Both the position numbers and the translations under genes were made by a program. Below the pieces are notes generated by a model. That model was not told the DNA's origin and searched no databases. It saw only the letters and a program-made list of their open reading frames with translations. DNA of 64,000 nt from GCA-003244245 sp039924425 (GTDB lineage: Bacteria; Actinomycetota; Actinomycetes; Mycobacteriales; Pseudonocardiaceae). Shown here piece by piece: positions 42,025 to 50,503 of the stretch; position 1 is the stretch's first letter; each line of letters begins with the position of its first letter. Location: assembly GCA_039924425.1 (NCBI GenBank), contig JBDTAX010000045.1:1-64000 (forward strand), given 5' to 3'.

Positions 42025-43170
42025 TCACTTGTATCGCCACTCACACGCCGGGCGAAGCAGCTCGCCGAGCTGCTTCGCCCGGCAAGCCCAGTCCCAGTCC
42101 CGTAGCATCCAGCGCCGTCCGCGCTGGCCCATCGCGGCGGCACGCTCGGGATCGGCCAGCAGTGCGGCAACGGCCCCCGCCACCGCCGCCACGTCACGAC
42201 CGTCCACCAGCTCGCCGGTGTCGCCCGCGCGCACCGTCTCCCGCGCCCCGCCAGCGTCACCCACCACGACCGGCAAGCCGGTCGCCGAAGCCTCAAGGAA
42301 CACCAGACCGAGCCCTTCGACGTCCAGCCCGTGCCCACGGGTCCGGCAGGGCATCGCGAAGACGTCACCAGCGGCGTAGTAGGCGGGCAACTCGGACCAC
42401 GGCACCGTTCCGGTGCACACCATGGCATCGGATACCCCACACGAGCGCGCCAGCCGACGCAACGCCACTGCCCCGGGCCCGTCTCCGACGAGCAGCAGTC
42501 TGGCCCCCGGAACTTGACGCGCAATCGCGGGCAACGCCCGCACCAGTGTGTCCTGCCCCTTGCGAGCCACCAACCGGGACACACACAGCACCACCGGGGC
42601 ATCCCCCAGCCGGTGGCGGCGGCGGATCTCCGCGCGCGCGCTGGGATCTGGGCGCAAAGCCGCGCAGTCCACACCCGGTGGAAGCAGTTCCAGAGCAGCG
42701 CGGGGACCGAATGCCGAGGAGATCCGGCGGCGGGTGTACTGGCTCACCGCGGTGACCACGTCGGCATCCGCGCCGATCCGGCGCAGCGCCATGCGCCCTG
42801 GGGGCAGCATGGACCAACCCACCTCGTGTCCATGACTGCTGGCCACCACGCGTCGCACCCCGGCGCGGCGCAATGCCGGACCGAGCAGGGCCAGCGGGGC
42901 GGCCGCGCCGAACCACGCGGTGTCACAACGCAGTTCCCGCAGGAAACCGACAGCCCGGCGCAGTACGGACGGCGTGGGAAGCATGAGGGATCCGGGATGC
43001 CGGAGCACCGGGAAGGGCAACCTGGCATCGAAGGCCGCCGCTCCCGGCCAGTCCGGTGCGTAGACGGCGATGTCACCCTCGGGCAGCGCCAGAGCCAGTT
43101 GGTGCAGGTAAGCCTGGATGCCACCGGGTCGGGGCGGGAAGTCGTTGCTGACCAGCAGGATCCGTGGCAC
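42025..43170 (-). CDS. pimB: GDP-mannose-dependent PimB'-type glycosyltransferase (GT4)
   Basis: 381 residues from the GTG at 43170 (VPRILLVSNDFPPRPGGIQAYL). GT-B fold; hallmarks ASSHGHEVGWSMLP, FGPRAALELLPPGVD, SRLVARKGQDTLVRALP, MPCRTRGHGLDVEGLGLVFLEA (split here) with the Ex7E donor-binding glutamates in the last. I recall these segments in mycobacterial PimB' (Rv2188c), which adds the second mannose to phosphatidylinositol monomannoside. A frame open to 43215 would overlap the upstream gene; the chosen start leaves an 8-bp gap. Acts at the inner membrane in PIM synthesis. Confidence 0.9.
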   Translation of the reverse strand: MPRILLVSNDFPPRPGGIQAYLHQLALALPEGDIAVYAPDWPGAAAFDARLPFPVLRHPGSLMLPTPSVLRRAVGFLRELRCDTAWFGAAAPLALLGPALRRAGVRRVVASSHGHEVGWSMLPPGRMALRRIGADADVVTAVSQYTRRRISSAFGPRAALELLPPGVDCAALRPDPSARAEIRRRHRLGDAPVVLCVSRLVARKGQDTLVRALPAIARQVPGARLLLVGDGPGAVALRRLARSCGVSDAMVCTGTVPWSELPAYYAAGDVFAMPCRTRGHGLDVEGLGLVFLEASATGLPVVVGDAGGARETVRAGDTGELVDGRDVAAVAGAVAALLADPERAAAMGQRGRRWMLRDWDWACRAKQLGELLRPACEWRYK

Positions 43171-43178
43171 CCGTGGTT

Positions 43179-44270
43179 TCAGCCGATCCGACTCAGTGCG
43201 GTGACTTGGCTCCACGGCACCATGACGACCTTCACCACGTCCCCGCTCTGTGGGGCGTTCACGTACAAGCCTTCACCGACGTAGATCCCGATGTGGCTGA
43301 TCGGGGAGTACAACGCGATGAGATCGCCTGGCTGCAGCTGGGAGCGGCTGACGCTGCGACCCATCCGGGCCTGCTCCTCGGCTGAGTGCGGCAGACCCGG
43401 CATCCCGGCCTGCGCGAAGGCCCACTTCACCAACCCTGAGCAGTCAAATGTTATCGGGCCGGCGCCGCCCCAGACGTATGCCGAGCCCTGCTTGCTCAAC
43501 GCGGCGCGCGTCGCCTCGACCGCGACACCACTGCCGAGCAAGTTGGTGATCGGGAAGTCGATTTTCCCGACGGACGTGTAGGCGGCTCGCTCTTGGCGGG
43601 TCAGCTCCGCGAGGCTCTTGGTGACCAACTGGATCTGACGGTCCATCTCGGCTCGGGAACGGGACAGGTCGCCTTCGAGCTGCGCCGCGTCCTGCTCAGC
43701 TTGGGCGGCCCGCGCCGCCGCGTCGTTGGCCGACCGCTGCGCCTGCTGGGTTTGCGCGACGGCACCGGTGAGCCGGTCCAGAGCCTGCTTGTTGTCCACC
43801 GCGAGCATGTCCAGCGCCGACATCTGGTCCAGGAAGTCCTGGGGGGAGTCACTGACCAGCAGAGCGGACAGCCGGGACAGCCGCGCGCCCTGGAACGAGG
43901 CATAAGTCAGCTTGTCGACTTGACCGCGGTACTGACCTTGCACAACCTTGGCTCGCTGCCCGGCCGCGGCGGCGGCGTTGACATCAGCCTTGGCGCGCTC
44001 CAGCTCGGCACGGCGCGCACCCAATTGGTCCAGGGTGTAATGCCACCTTTCGGTGAGCACTTCAGCCTGCCGATTCAGGTCGGCAAGCCGCTGCGCGGCG
44101 GTGGTGGCATCCCCGGGCGGGGCGGGGTCAGCGCTCGCCGGAGTGGGCAGCACAGCCACCAGGACAACCACCGCCGCAGCGGTCACCGCCGCCGAGACAC
44201 AGCGTCTGACAACACCAGGTGTGACAACACCCGGCTTGGCGGCATCGGGCCTCAGATGATGCGACGACAC
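43179..44270 (-). CDS. Secreted NlpC/P60 peptidoglycan hydrolase (RipA/RipC-like), riboswitch-controlled
   Basis: 363 residues from the GTG at 44270 (GAGGGGA about 11 nt upstream). Signal peptide (VTAAAVVVLVAVLPTPASA), long coiled coil (about residues 45-230, for example LNRQAEVLTERWHYTLDQL), then the C40 peptidase domain: catalytic Cys in ITFDCSGLVKW, His in ISHIGIYVGEG, third position Asn in YVNAPQSGDVV. Such enzymes cut peptide stems between D-Glu and the diamino acid and are needed for cell separation. The region corresponds to Rv2190c. A c-di-AMP riboswitch probably precedes it. A paralogue lies 701 bp upstream. Confidence 0.93.
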   Translation of the reverse strand: MSSHHLRPDAAKPGVVTPGVVRRCVSAAVTAAAVVVLVAVLPTPASADPAPPGDATTAAQRLADLNRQAEVLTERWHYTLDQLGARRAELERAKADVNAAAAAGQRAKVVQGQYRGQVDKLTYASFQGARLSRLSALLVSDSPQDFLDQMSALDMLAVDNKQALDRLTGAVAQTQQAQRSANDAAARAAQAEQDAAQLEGDLSRSRAEMDRQIQLVTKSLAELTRQERAAYTSVGKIDFPITNLLGSGVAVEATRAALSKQGSAYVWGGAGPITFDCSGLVKWAFAQAGMPGLPHSAEEQARMGRSVSRSQLQPGDLIALYSPISHIGIYVGEGLYVNAPQSGDVVKVVMVPWSQVTALSRIG

Positions 44271-44287
44271 GTCGCGGCTGTCCCCTC

Positions 44288-44446
44288 TATCCCCTAGACC
44301 ACCACACCGGGTTTCACTGAGGGGTTCGGGCCCAGCGCGGACGCAAGCCCTATCTGGGTGAGCACGAGTGCTCACCCAGATTCACCCAAGAAAAGGAATC
44401 CCCGGCTCGGCTGCCCAACGCAGCCGATTCGGCAGCGGCCCGCGCT
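44288..44446 (-). ncRNA. Probable c-di-AMP riboswitch (ydaO-yuaA type)
   Basis: On the minus strand, between two NlpC/P60 genes and 18-175 nt before the start of the first, conserved blocks of the ydaO class appear in order: GCCGAATC, GCCGGGGATTCC, TTGGGTGAATC, ATAGGGC and CCCGAACCCCTCAG. The stem between blocks three and four is a perfect 13-bp inverted repeat (44353-44365 with 44368-44380). In actinobacteria this class usually controls cell-wall hydrolases and resuscitation factors, turning expression off at high c-di-AMP. Block similarity is by recall; a covariance-model search would settle it. Confidence 0.72.
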
Positions 44447-44597
44447 GCCGCCCAGTCTGGGAGGCATCTACCGCAAGGCCTCGGGAAGAATATGAAAAGC
44501 CAGCGACGCTGTCACCACCTGTACGCGACGATGGGCCGAAGTGACCGCTGGGCACGATGAACGCCACCGCATCCCAGAACAACACCGCCCTCGCCGA

Positions 44598-44882
44598 TCA
44601 GCATACCTGTCGCCTAGACCGCTCATCGTCGAGCGCACACCGCTCAGCGCCCTTTCGCAGGAGGACTCCGGTGTCGGTCGTCGCCAAAGGGACCGCGCAG
44701 GTCTGGTGACGATCAACCAGTCGCAGCCGGGGCACCATGCCAACCTCGGCCAAGGTGTGCAACGCTTGCCGTTCGGTGGCGTCCAACTCGACGCCAGCCG
44801 GCGGGGCTCCAAGTAGCAGGGTGATGACGCAGTCCTGACAGGCGCCGCCACGTACCTCACACCGGTCGCAATCCACTATCAT
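44598..44882 (-). CDS. Conserved Cys-rich hypothetical protein (94 aa)
   Basis: 94 residues opening MIVDCDRCEVRGGACQDCVI: two CxxC pairs (CDRC, CQDC) within 14 residues, suited to zinc or a Fe-S centre, then LLLGAPPAGVELDATE and a helical LHTLAEVGMVPRLRLV. The conserved start and position between NlpC/P60 genes is a pattern I recall in Pseudonocardiales and relatives. Function unknown. Start ATG with GGAG eight bases upstream. Confidence 0.75.
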   Translation of the reverse strand: MIVDCDRCEVRGGACQDCVITLLLGAPPAGVELDATERQALHTLAEVGMVPRLRLVDRHQTCAVPLATTDTGVLLRKGAERCALDDERSRRQVC

Positions 44883-44970
44883 TTCGGCTCCGTCTCGCTG
44901 GTGAGCTGGTCACTGCGGACGCTAGACCGCGACACTGACAATTTCGGGAGAGTGTTCCGGAGAGTGCCGA

Positions 44971-46053
44971 TCATCCGATCCGGCGGATCGCCGCGACGTC
45001 ATGCCACGGGACTCGAGAGACCTTGACCACGTCACCGCTCTGCGGGGCGTTGATGTACAGACCGTTGCCCACGTACATGCCGATGTGACTCACCGGCGAG
45101 TACAGCGCGATGAGGTCTCCCGGCAACAGGCCGGACACCACCGGGGTGCCCACTCTGGACTGGTCGAAGGCCACCCTCGGCAAGCTCACTCCGGCCTGGC
45201 GGTAAGCCCACATCACCAGACCTGAGCAATCGAAGGTGCTCGGGCCTTCAGCGCCCCAGATGTACGGTGCCCCCTGCCGGGTCAGCGCGGCCCGCAAGGC
45301 CCTGATCCCGAGGGTGTCACCGACCAGGTTGATCGGATAGTCGGTGAATCCCTCGGAGGCATAGTGGGAGAACTCCTCGGGGGTCAGCTTGCCGAGGCGC
45401 TCCTGCACGAGAGTGATCTGGCGGCCCATCTCAAGCCGGGCCTGGGCCACATCCCCCGCTATCCGCTCGGCGTCGAGCTCAGCCACGGCCGCTCGCGTCT
45501 CGGCGTCGGTGGCGACAAGCTCCGCCTGGCCGGCCCGGGAGACGGCGGCCGCCAGCTTGTCCATCGCCGCCCGATTGCTCACCGCCAGCACGTCCAGCGC
45601 GGACATTTGATCCATGAAGTGTTGCGGCGAGTCGCTGATCAGCATCGCCGTCAAACTGCTGACCCGCACACCCTCGAAGGTTGCGCTGGTCAGCCGATCC
45701 ACCTGAGCGCGGAACGCGCTCTGCGACGTGCGAGCCTGGTCGGCGGTGGCCCTTGCGGCCGCCGCGTCGGCATGCGCCCGGTCCGCATCAGCACGACGAG
45801 CCAGCAGCCGGTCGGTCGCCAGCTTCCACTGCTCGGTGATTACCTCGGCTTGACGGCTCAATGCTCGAGCCTGCGCCACACTCGCCATCGGATCAGGCGC
45901 GGGCGGATGCACGGCGGCGGGATCGGCGGCGGGGGGATTGGGAGCGGGGGCTGGTTCGGCCGCCGCGAGCGCTGGTGGCATGCTCAGCACAGCAACGAAC
46001 GCCACCCCGGCCGCCACGCTCCCCAGGACGCGGTTCTGACGATGGGACACCAC
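44971..46053 (-). CDS. Secreted NlpC/P60 peptidoglycan hydrolase, second copy
   Basis: 360 residues, GTG start with GGGGGA ten bases upstream. Signal peptide (VAAGVAFVAVLSMPPALAAA), a Pro-rich spacer (APNPPAADPAAVHPPAPDP), coiled coil to about residue 230, and C40 domain: Cys in STFDCSGLVMW, His in VSHIGMYVGNG, Asn in YINAPQSGDVV. The C-terminal half closely parallels the gene at 43179, so this is a tandem duplication that has kept catalytic residues but has a distinct N-terminus and no visible riboswitch. Confidence 0.93.
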   Translation of the reverse strand: MVSHRQNRVLGSVAAGVAFVAVLSMPPALAAAEPAPAPNPPAADPAAVHPPAPDPMASVAQARALSRQAEVITEQWKLATDRLLARRADADRAHADAAAARATADQARTSQSAFRAQVDRLTSATFEGVRVSSLTAMLISDSPQHFMDQMSALDVLAVSNRAAMDKLAAAVSRAGQAELVATDAETRAAVAELDAERIAGDVAQARLEMGRQITLVQERLGKLTPEEFSHYASEGFTDYPINLVGDTLGIRALRAALTRQGAPYIWGAEGPSTFDCSGLVMWAYRQAGVSLPRVAFDQSRVGTPVVSGLLPGDLIALYSPVSHIGMYVGNGLYINAPQSGDVVKVSRVPWHDVAAIRRIG

Positions 46054-46219
46054 TCGCAGCTATCCCCCATTCCCGGACCTGAACGCCCGGATGCGTGATC
46101 ACTGGTAGCGGGAGATCATCCCGCGCATGTCGCCTAACGTCCGTTTGTGCGATTGGGCGCGGACCATCACCCAAAAGGCGGAGTTACGCCATTCGGTAGT
46201 GGCGTTTTGTGATCGGTGG

Positions 46220-47290
46220 TTACTGTCCGTAGGACAAGGGCGCAGTCGCGGACAGCTCGACAGTCAGCCTCGCCCAGCGTTCCAGCAGCGCCGCCGCGGC
46301 GCCCGAGTCCACCGCCGTGGCCGCACGTTGGGTCATCGCCGCGAGTTCGCCGACGAGGTCTCCGGCCCAGCCGCGGTGCGCGGCAAGCGCCGCGGCGGCA
46401 TTGAGGAGCACGGCGTCGCGAACCGGACCAGGCTCACCGGCGAGCAGGTGACGCACCGCATCGGCATTGGTCGCGGCGTCCCCACCGCGCAGATCCTCCC
46501 GGCGGGCCAGGGGCACGCCCAGGGAAACCGGGTCCACCTGCGCACTCCGCACGGCGGCGCCGTCGACCACCCACACCGAGGTGGTGGTCGTGGTGGTGAG
46601 CTCGTCGAGCCCGTCGTCGCCGCGTACCACCAGCGCGCTGACACCGCGGTCGGCGAGCACCTGAGCCAGCACCGGCGCTAACCGTGGATCCGCGCAACCC
46701 ACCAGCGCGGCAGCCGGCTGCGCGGGGTTGACCAGCGGGCCGAGGACGTTGAAGGCGGTGGGGATCCCGATCTCCGAGCGCATCGCCGCCGCGTGTCGCA
46801 TCGCCGGATGAAACAGGGGCGCGAAGCAGAAACCGATTCCCACCTCCGTGACGCACCGCGCCACCTGCTCCGGACCGAGATCGATCGCCACGCCGAGCGC
46901 CTCGAGCACGTCGGCGGCGCCGCACTGTGAGGACGCCGCACGGTTGCCGTGCTTGACCACCGGCGCGCCAGCCGCGGCGGCCACCAGCGCCGCCATCGTG
47001 GAGATGTTGACGGTGTGCGCGCGGTCACCCCCGGTGCCCACGACATCGAGCACCCGCTGCGGGACGTCCACTCGGCGGGCGTGGGCGAGCATGCCATCGG
47101 CCAAGCCGGCGATCTCCGCCGGAGTTTCACCCTTGGCCCGAAGCGCCACCACGAACGCGGCCATCTGGGCCTGGGTGGCGACACCGGACATCACTTGGTC
47201 CATCGCCCACGTCGCGTCCTGGGCGTCCAGGTCAGTGCCCGCGATCAGCTGGCTCAGCAGGGCTGGCCAGCCGGTCAACCCCCCTATCAA
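46220..47290 (-). CDS. trpD: Anthranilate phosphoribosyltransferase
   Basis: TrpD joins anthranilate to PRPP in tryptophan synthesis. 356 residues; PRPP-binding VVGTGGDRAHTVNIST, KHGNRAASSQCGAADVLEALG (in part) and the substrate loop FCFAPLFHPAMRHAA, then FNVLGPLVNPAQP. It overlaps the upstream receiver-like gene by 4 bp. Its place beside ctaE-qcrCAB is as in mycobacteria (Rv2192c). Confidence 0.96.
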   Translation of the reverse strand: MIGGLTGWPALLSQLIAGTDLDAQDATWAMDQVMSGVATQAQMAAFVVALRAKGETPAEIAGLADGMLAHARRVDVPQRVLDVVGTGGDRAHTVNISTMAALVAAAAGAPVVKHGNRAASSQCGAADVLEALGVAIDLGPEQVARCVTEVGIGFCFAPLFHPAMRHAAAMRSEIGIPTAFNVLGPLVNPAQPAAALVGCADPRLAPVLAQVLADRGVSALVVRGDDGLDELTTTTTTSVWVVDGAAVRSAQVDPVSLGVPLARREDLRGGDAATNADAVRHLLAGEPGPVRDAVLLNAAAALAAHRGWAGDLVGELAAMTQRAATAVDSGAAAALLERWARLTVELSATAPLSYGQ

Positions 47291-47703
47291 CCCTTCGCCG
47301 CCCGAGACCGCGACGAGCGCAGCACCTCGGCCACGGTCTCGGCGGCGACCAACGGATCCAGCGGGTGCACGATCACGGCATCAGCCTGCGACCAGACCGC
47401 CAGCCACCGGTCGTCCCTGCGCCGCACGGCAACGATCACCGGCGGGCACCGCGTGATCTCGTTCTTGAGCTGGCGGGACAACCCCATCCCGCCGGTGGGC
47501 TGCGCCTCACCGTCCAGGATCGCCAGGTCCACGCCACCCGCATCGACCTCGGCCAGCACCTCGGCGATCGTCCCGGCCTCCACGTAGCGCACGCGGCCGA
47601 CGTCGACCGAGGGCCGCGGTCCGAGCGCGTTGATGATGGCCTCGCGCACTTCCGGCCGGTGGCTGAAGACCAGCACCGTGCTGGCGTCGCCCGAAGCGTT
47701 CAT
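47287..47703 (-). CDS. Stand-alone response-regulator-receiver-like protein
   Basis: 138 residues with a CheY-like outline: strand TVLVFSHRPEVREAI, candidate phospho-acceptor region VDLAILDGEAQPTGGMGL (Asp in ILDGE), strand PPVIVAVRRRDD and final helix PLVAAETVAEVL. The N-terminal acidic pair is replaced by SHRP, so phosphorylation is doubtful. No DNA-binding domain. It is transcribed divergently from ctaE and coupled to trpD by a 4-bp overlap. Role unknown. Confidence 0.75.
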   Translation of the reverse strand: MNASGDASTVLVFSHRPEVREAIINALGPRPSVDVGRVRYVEAGTIAEVLAEVDAGGVDLAILDGEAQPTGGMGLSRQLKNEITRCPPVIVAVRRRDDRWLAVWSQADAVIVHPLDPLVAAETVAEVLRSSRSRAAKG

Positions 47704-47814
47704 CGTGCGGATCCTATACGGTCAAGCGCCTCGGAGATACCGGGCTGTCACTCTTTGCGGCATCTGTCGGCCCCGGTCCGGCATACGGCGGCAGCTTTCG
47801 CCATAATGCTGAGC

Positions 47815-48444
47815 GTGACCTCGTCCAGCCTGGCAGGGCCCGCGATCAGCCAACGGGTGCACTCGCTGAACCGGCCCAACATGGTCAGCGTCGGAACGAT
47901 CGTATGGCTGTCCAGCGAGCTGATGTTCTTCGCTGGTCTGTTCGCCATGTTCTTCACGGTGAAGGCCCAGCACGACGGTCCGTGGCCGCCGGTCAACGCG
48001 GTGACCGGGCAGCCGATCCGCCTCGACATTCCCTACGCCCTGGTGATCACGATCATCCTGGTGGCCTCGTCGTTCACCTGTCAGTTGGGGGTGTTCAAGG
48101 CCGAGCAGGGAGATGTTTTCGGGCTGCGACTATGGTACTCGATCACGTTCGTTATGGGTTTGCTGTTCGTGCTGGGGGCGCTGAACGAATACCACAACCT
48201 CGTCACGGAGCAGGGTGTCACGATCCAGTCGGGCGCCTACGGCACTGTGTTCTACCTCACCACCGGATTCCACGCCATGCACGTGACCGGAGGCCTGATC
48301 GCGTTCATCTTCCTCATCGTCCGGACCAAGCTGAGCAAGTTCACTCCGGCCCAAGCCACCGCCGCGATCGTCGTGTCGTACTACTGGCACTTCGTCGACG
48401 TGGTGTGGATTGGCCTGTTCGCCACCATCTACTTCTTGCCCTGA
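47815..48444 (+). CDS. ctaE: Cytochrome aa3 oxidase subunit III
   Basis: About 209 residues from the GTG at 47815 (ATG 47806 is also possible). Five membrane segments; actinobacterial signatures RVHSLNRPNMVSVGTIVWL, SSELMFFAGLFAMFF, YHNLVTEQGVTIQSG, FHAMHVTGG and YYWHFVDVVWIGLFATIYFL. Subunit III supports the catalytic core of the bc1-aa3 supercomplex. It heads the ctaE-qcrCAB operon, as in Mycobacterium (Rv2193-2196). Confidence 0.96.
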   Translation: MTSSSLAGPAISQRVHSLNRPNMVSVGTIVWLSSELMFFAGLFAMFFTVKAQHDGPWPPVNAVTGQPIRLDIPYALVITIILVASSFTCQLGVFKAEQGDVFGLRLWYSITFVMGLLFVLGALNEYHNLVTEQGVTIQSGAYGTVFYLTTGFHAMHVTGGLIAFIFLIVRTKLSKFTPAQATAAIVVSYYWHFVDVVWIGLFATIYFLP

Positions 48445-48509
48445 GCACCCCCAAAAAAGACAACCGCAAAGACAACCGCCGAACAAGACAGCAAGGGTAG
48501 CCGAGACTG

Positions 48510-49361
48510 ATGACTAATCAGGCACCGCAGCGGGCAGGGCGGCGGGCGGGACACAACCGCTTGCGTCGTCGGTTGTCCGGGACGCTCGCGCTCGGCGTGG
48601 CATTGCTGGCTCTCGGCGGGCTGTACACGGTGTTCGCCCCCCAGCCACAGACCGCGCGCGCCCAGGAGAATCTGGACCAACAGACTTCGACCCATCCGAT
48701 GCAGACCGACCCAGCGCTGGTGCGTCAGGGCGAGCAGCTCTACAACAACGCCTGCATCACCTGCCACGGCACGAACCTGCAGGGCGTACTGGACCGCGGG
48801 CCCAGTCTGATCGGTGTCGGTGAGGCCGCGGTCTACTTCCAGGTCTCCACCGGGCGGATGCCCGCGGTGCGTCAGGAAGCGCAGGAGCCCGAGAAGCCAT
48901 CCAGGTTCACCCCTGAGCAGACCGACGCGCTGGGTGCCTTCGTGCAGGCTAACGGCGGCGGTCCGGTGGTGCCATCGCGTAGCAGCCTCATCGGCGGCGA
49001 TCCGGCTGAGGGCGGTGATTTGTTCCGACTCAACTGCGCTTCCTGCCACAACTTCACTGGACGCGGCATCGCACTGTCCTCTGGCCAGTTCGCGCCTGAG
49101 ATCAGGAACGTGGACCCGCAGCAGATTTACTCCGCGATGATCAGCGGACCGCAGAGTATGCCCAGGTTCTCCAACGGGCAGCTCACCGTGGCGCAGAAGC
49201 GGGACATCATCGCCTACGTGGAATCGTTCGCCAGGGCACCCAACAATCCGGGTGGCTACGCGCTCGGGGGTTTCGGGCCAGTCCCAGAAGGTGCCGTCTC
49301 GTGGCTCATTGGTATCTCAGCACTGGTCGGTATCACGCTGTGGATTGGATCGAGGGCATGA
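48510..49361 (+). CDS. qcrC: Cytochrome bc1 di-haem cytochrome c subunit
   Basis: 283 residues with an N-terminal signal anchor (LALGVALLALGGLYTVFA), two CxxCH haem sites (CITCHG near residue 88 and CASCHN near 176), and a C-terminal membrane anchor (WLIGISALVGITLWIGSRA). The two-haem QcrC is the actinobacterial replacement for c1 plus soluble cytochrome c, wiring bc1 directly to aa3. Overlaps qcrA by 4 bp. Confidence 0.97.
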   Translation: MTNQAPQRAGRRAGHNRLRRRLSGTLALGVALLALGGLYTVFAPQPQTARAQENLDQQTSTHPMQTDPALVRQGEQLYNNACITCHGTNLQGVLDRGPSLIGVGEAAVYFQVSTGRMPAVRQEAQEPEKPSRFTPEQTDALGAFVQANGGGPVVPSRSSLIGGDPAEGGDLFRLNCASCHNFTGRGIALSSGQFAPEIRNVDPQQIYSAMISGPQSMPRFSNGQLTVAQKRDIIAYVESFARAPNNPGGYALGGFGPVPEGAVSWLIGISALVGITLWIGSRA

Positions 49362-50503
49362 GCGGGCACGGGAGGCCCATTGGGCAGCGACAGCCGCCCA
49401 ATGATGCGGACCTCAGTGCCGCGGAGCTGGCGAAGTTGACCCCCGAAGAGCTGGTCCGGGTGGGTTTGGCGCTGGACGAGGTGACCATCACCCACCGGGA
49501 GGATCCGTTCCCGGTGCCGGGAACCCGGGCGGAGAAGCGCACCGAACGCATGGTGGCGGGGTGGTTCGTCCTCGCGGCGCTGGCCGGGCTGGGTTTCCTG
49601 GCGGCCTACCTGTTCCTGCCTTTCGAGTATGCCCCGCCCGGCACCCCCGGCGATCGCCACCTGCTCTACCAACTCTATACGCCGATAATCGGGGTGCTGC
49701 TCGGGTTGGCGGTGTTCGCCATCGGCGGCGGAACGATCGCCTACGCCAAGAACCTGCTACCACACGAGACCGCGGTACAGCAGCGCCACATCGGCGGTTC
49801 CTCGGAAGTGGACCGGGTGACCACGGGCGCGATCCTGGCCGACACCGGGGCCCGCAGCGGCATCGGTCGGAGATCCCTGATCACGCGATCGGCCGGGTTC
49901 GGCGCCGGCGTGCTCGGTGCTGGGGTGGGCGTCTTCGCCCTGGGCGGCCTGATCCGCAACCCATGGAAGGGCGGGGACCACGCCGCGCTGTGGGTAACAC
50001 CCTGGGCCTCGTACAACGGCGAGCCGGTATTCCTGCGCTATGACGCCGAGCAACTCAGCCTTGCTCGCCCTGAAGATCTTGCCGCTGGCAGCATCGCGAC
50101 CGTCTTCCCGTACAAGCGCTCCTGGTCGGCACAGGAAGCACACGATGTGATGACCGCCTCCAACAGTCCGGTGATACTCATCCGGTTGTACCCAGAGCAG
50201 GCGGCGCGGGTGACCCAGCGCAGGGACCAAGTCGACTTCCACTACGGCGACTTCTACGCGTACTCGAAGATCTGCACCCATCTGGGTTGCCCCGCTTCGC
50301 TGTACGAGGCCCAGGACGCTCGGGTGCTGTGTCCCTGCCATCAGTCCCAGTTCGACATGCTGGCGTACGCCAAGCCGGTCTTCGGCCCGGCCACCAGACC
50401 CTTGCCTCAGCTGCACATCAGCGTGAACGATGAGGGATACTTCTACGCCAAGGGTGACTTCAGCGAACCCGTGGGACCAGCGTTCTGGGAGCGGAGGTCA
50501 TGA
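49358..50503 (+). CDS. qcrA: Cytochrome bc1 Rieske iron-sulfur subunit
   Basis: 381 residues from the ATG overlapping the qcrC stop. Extended actinobacterial N-terminus with three membrane segments (WFVLAALAGLGFLAAYLFL, IIGVLLGLAVFAIGGGTIA and GAGVLGAGVGVFALGG), then the Rieske fold with ligands in CTHLGCPASL and CPCHQSQFD. A twin-Arg-like GRRSLITRS precedes the third segment, in keeping with Tat insertion. Overlaps qcrB by 4 bp. Confidence 0.97.
   Translation: MSGHGRPIGQRQPPNDADLSAAELAKLTPEELVRVGLALDEVTITHREDPFPVPGTRAEKRTERMVAGWFVLAALAGLGFLAAYLFLPFEYAPPGTPGDRHLLYQLYTPIIGVLLGLAVFAIGGGTIAYAKNLLPHETAVQQRHIGGSSEVDRVTTGAILADTGARSGIGRRSLITRSAGFGAGVLGAGVGVFALGGLIRNPWKGGDHAALWVTPWASYNGEPVFLRYDAEQLSLARPEDLAAGSIATVFPYKRSWSAQEAHDVMTASNSPVILIRLYPEQAARVTQRRDQVDFHYGDFYAYSKICTHLGCPASLYEAQDARVLCPCHQSQFDMLAYAKPVFGPATRPLPQLHISVNDEGYFYAKGDFSEPVGPAFWERRS

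Noticed and set aside
44353..44380. Perfect 28-nt palindrome read as a stand-alone repressor operator
   Set aside because: It lies between conserved ydaO-type blocks in the right order and is better explained as a riboswitch stem.
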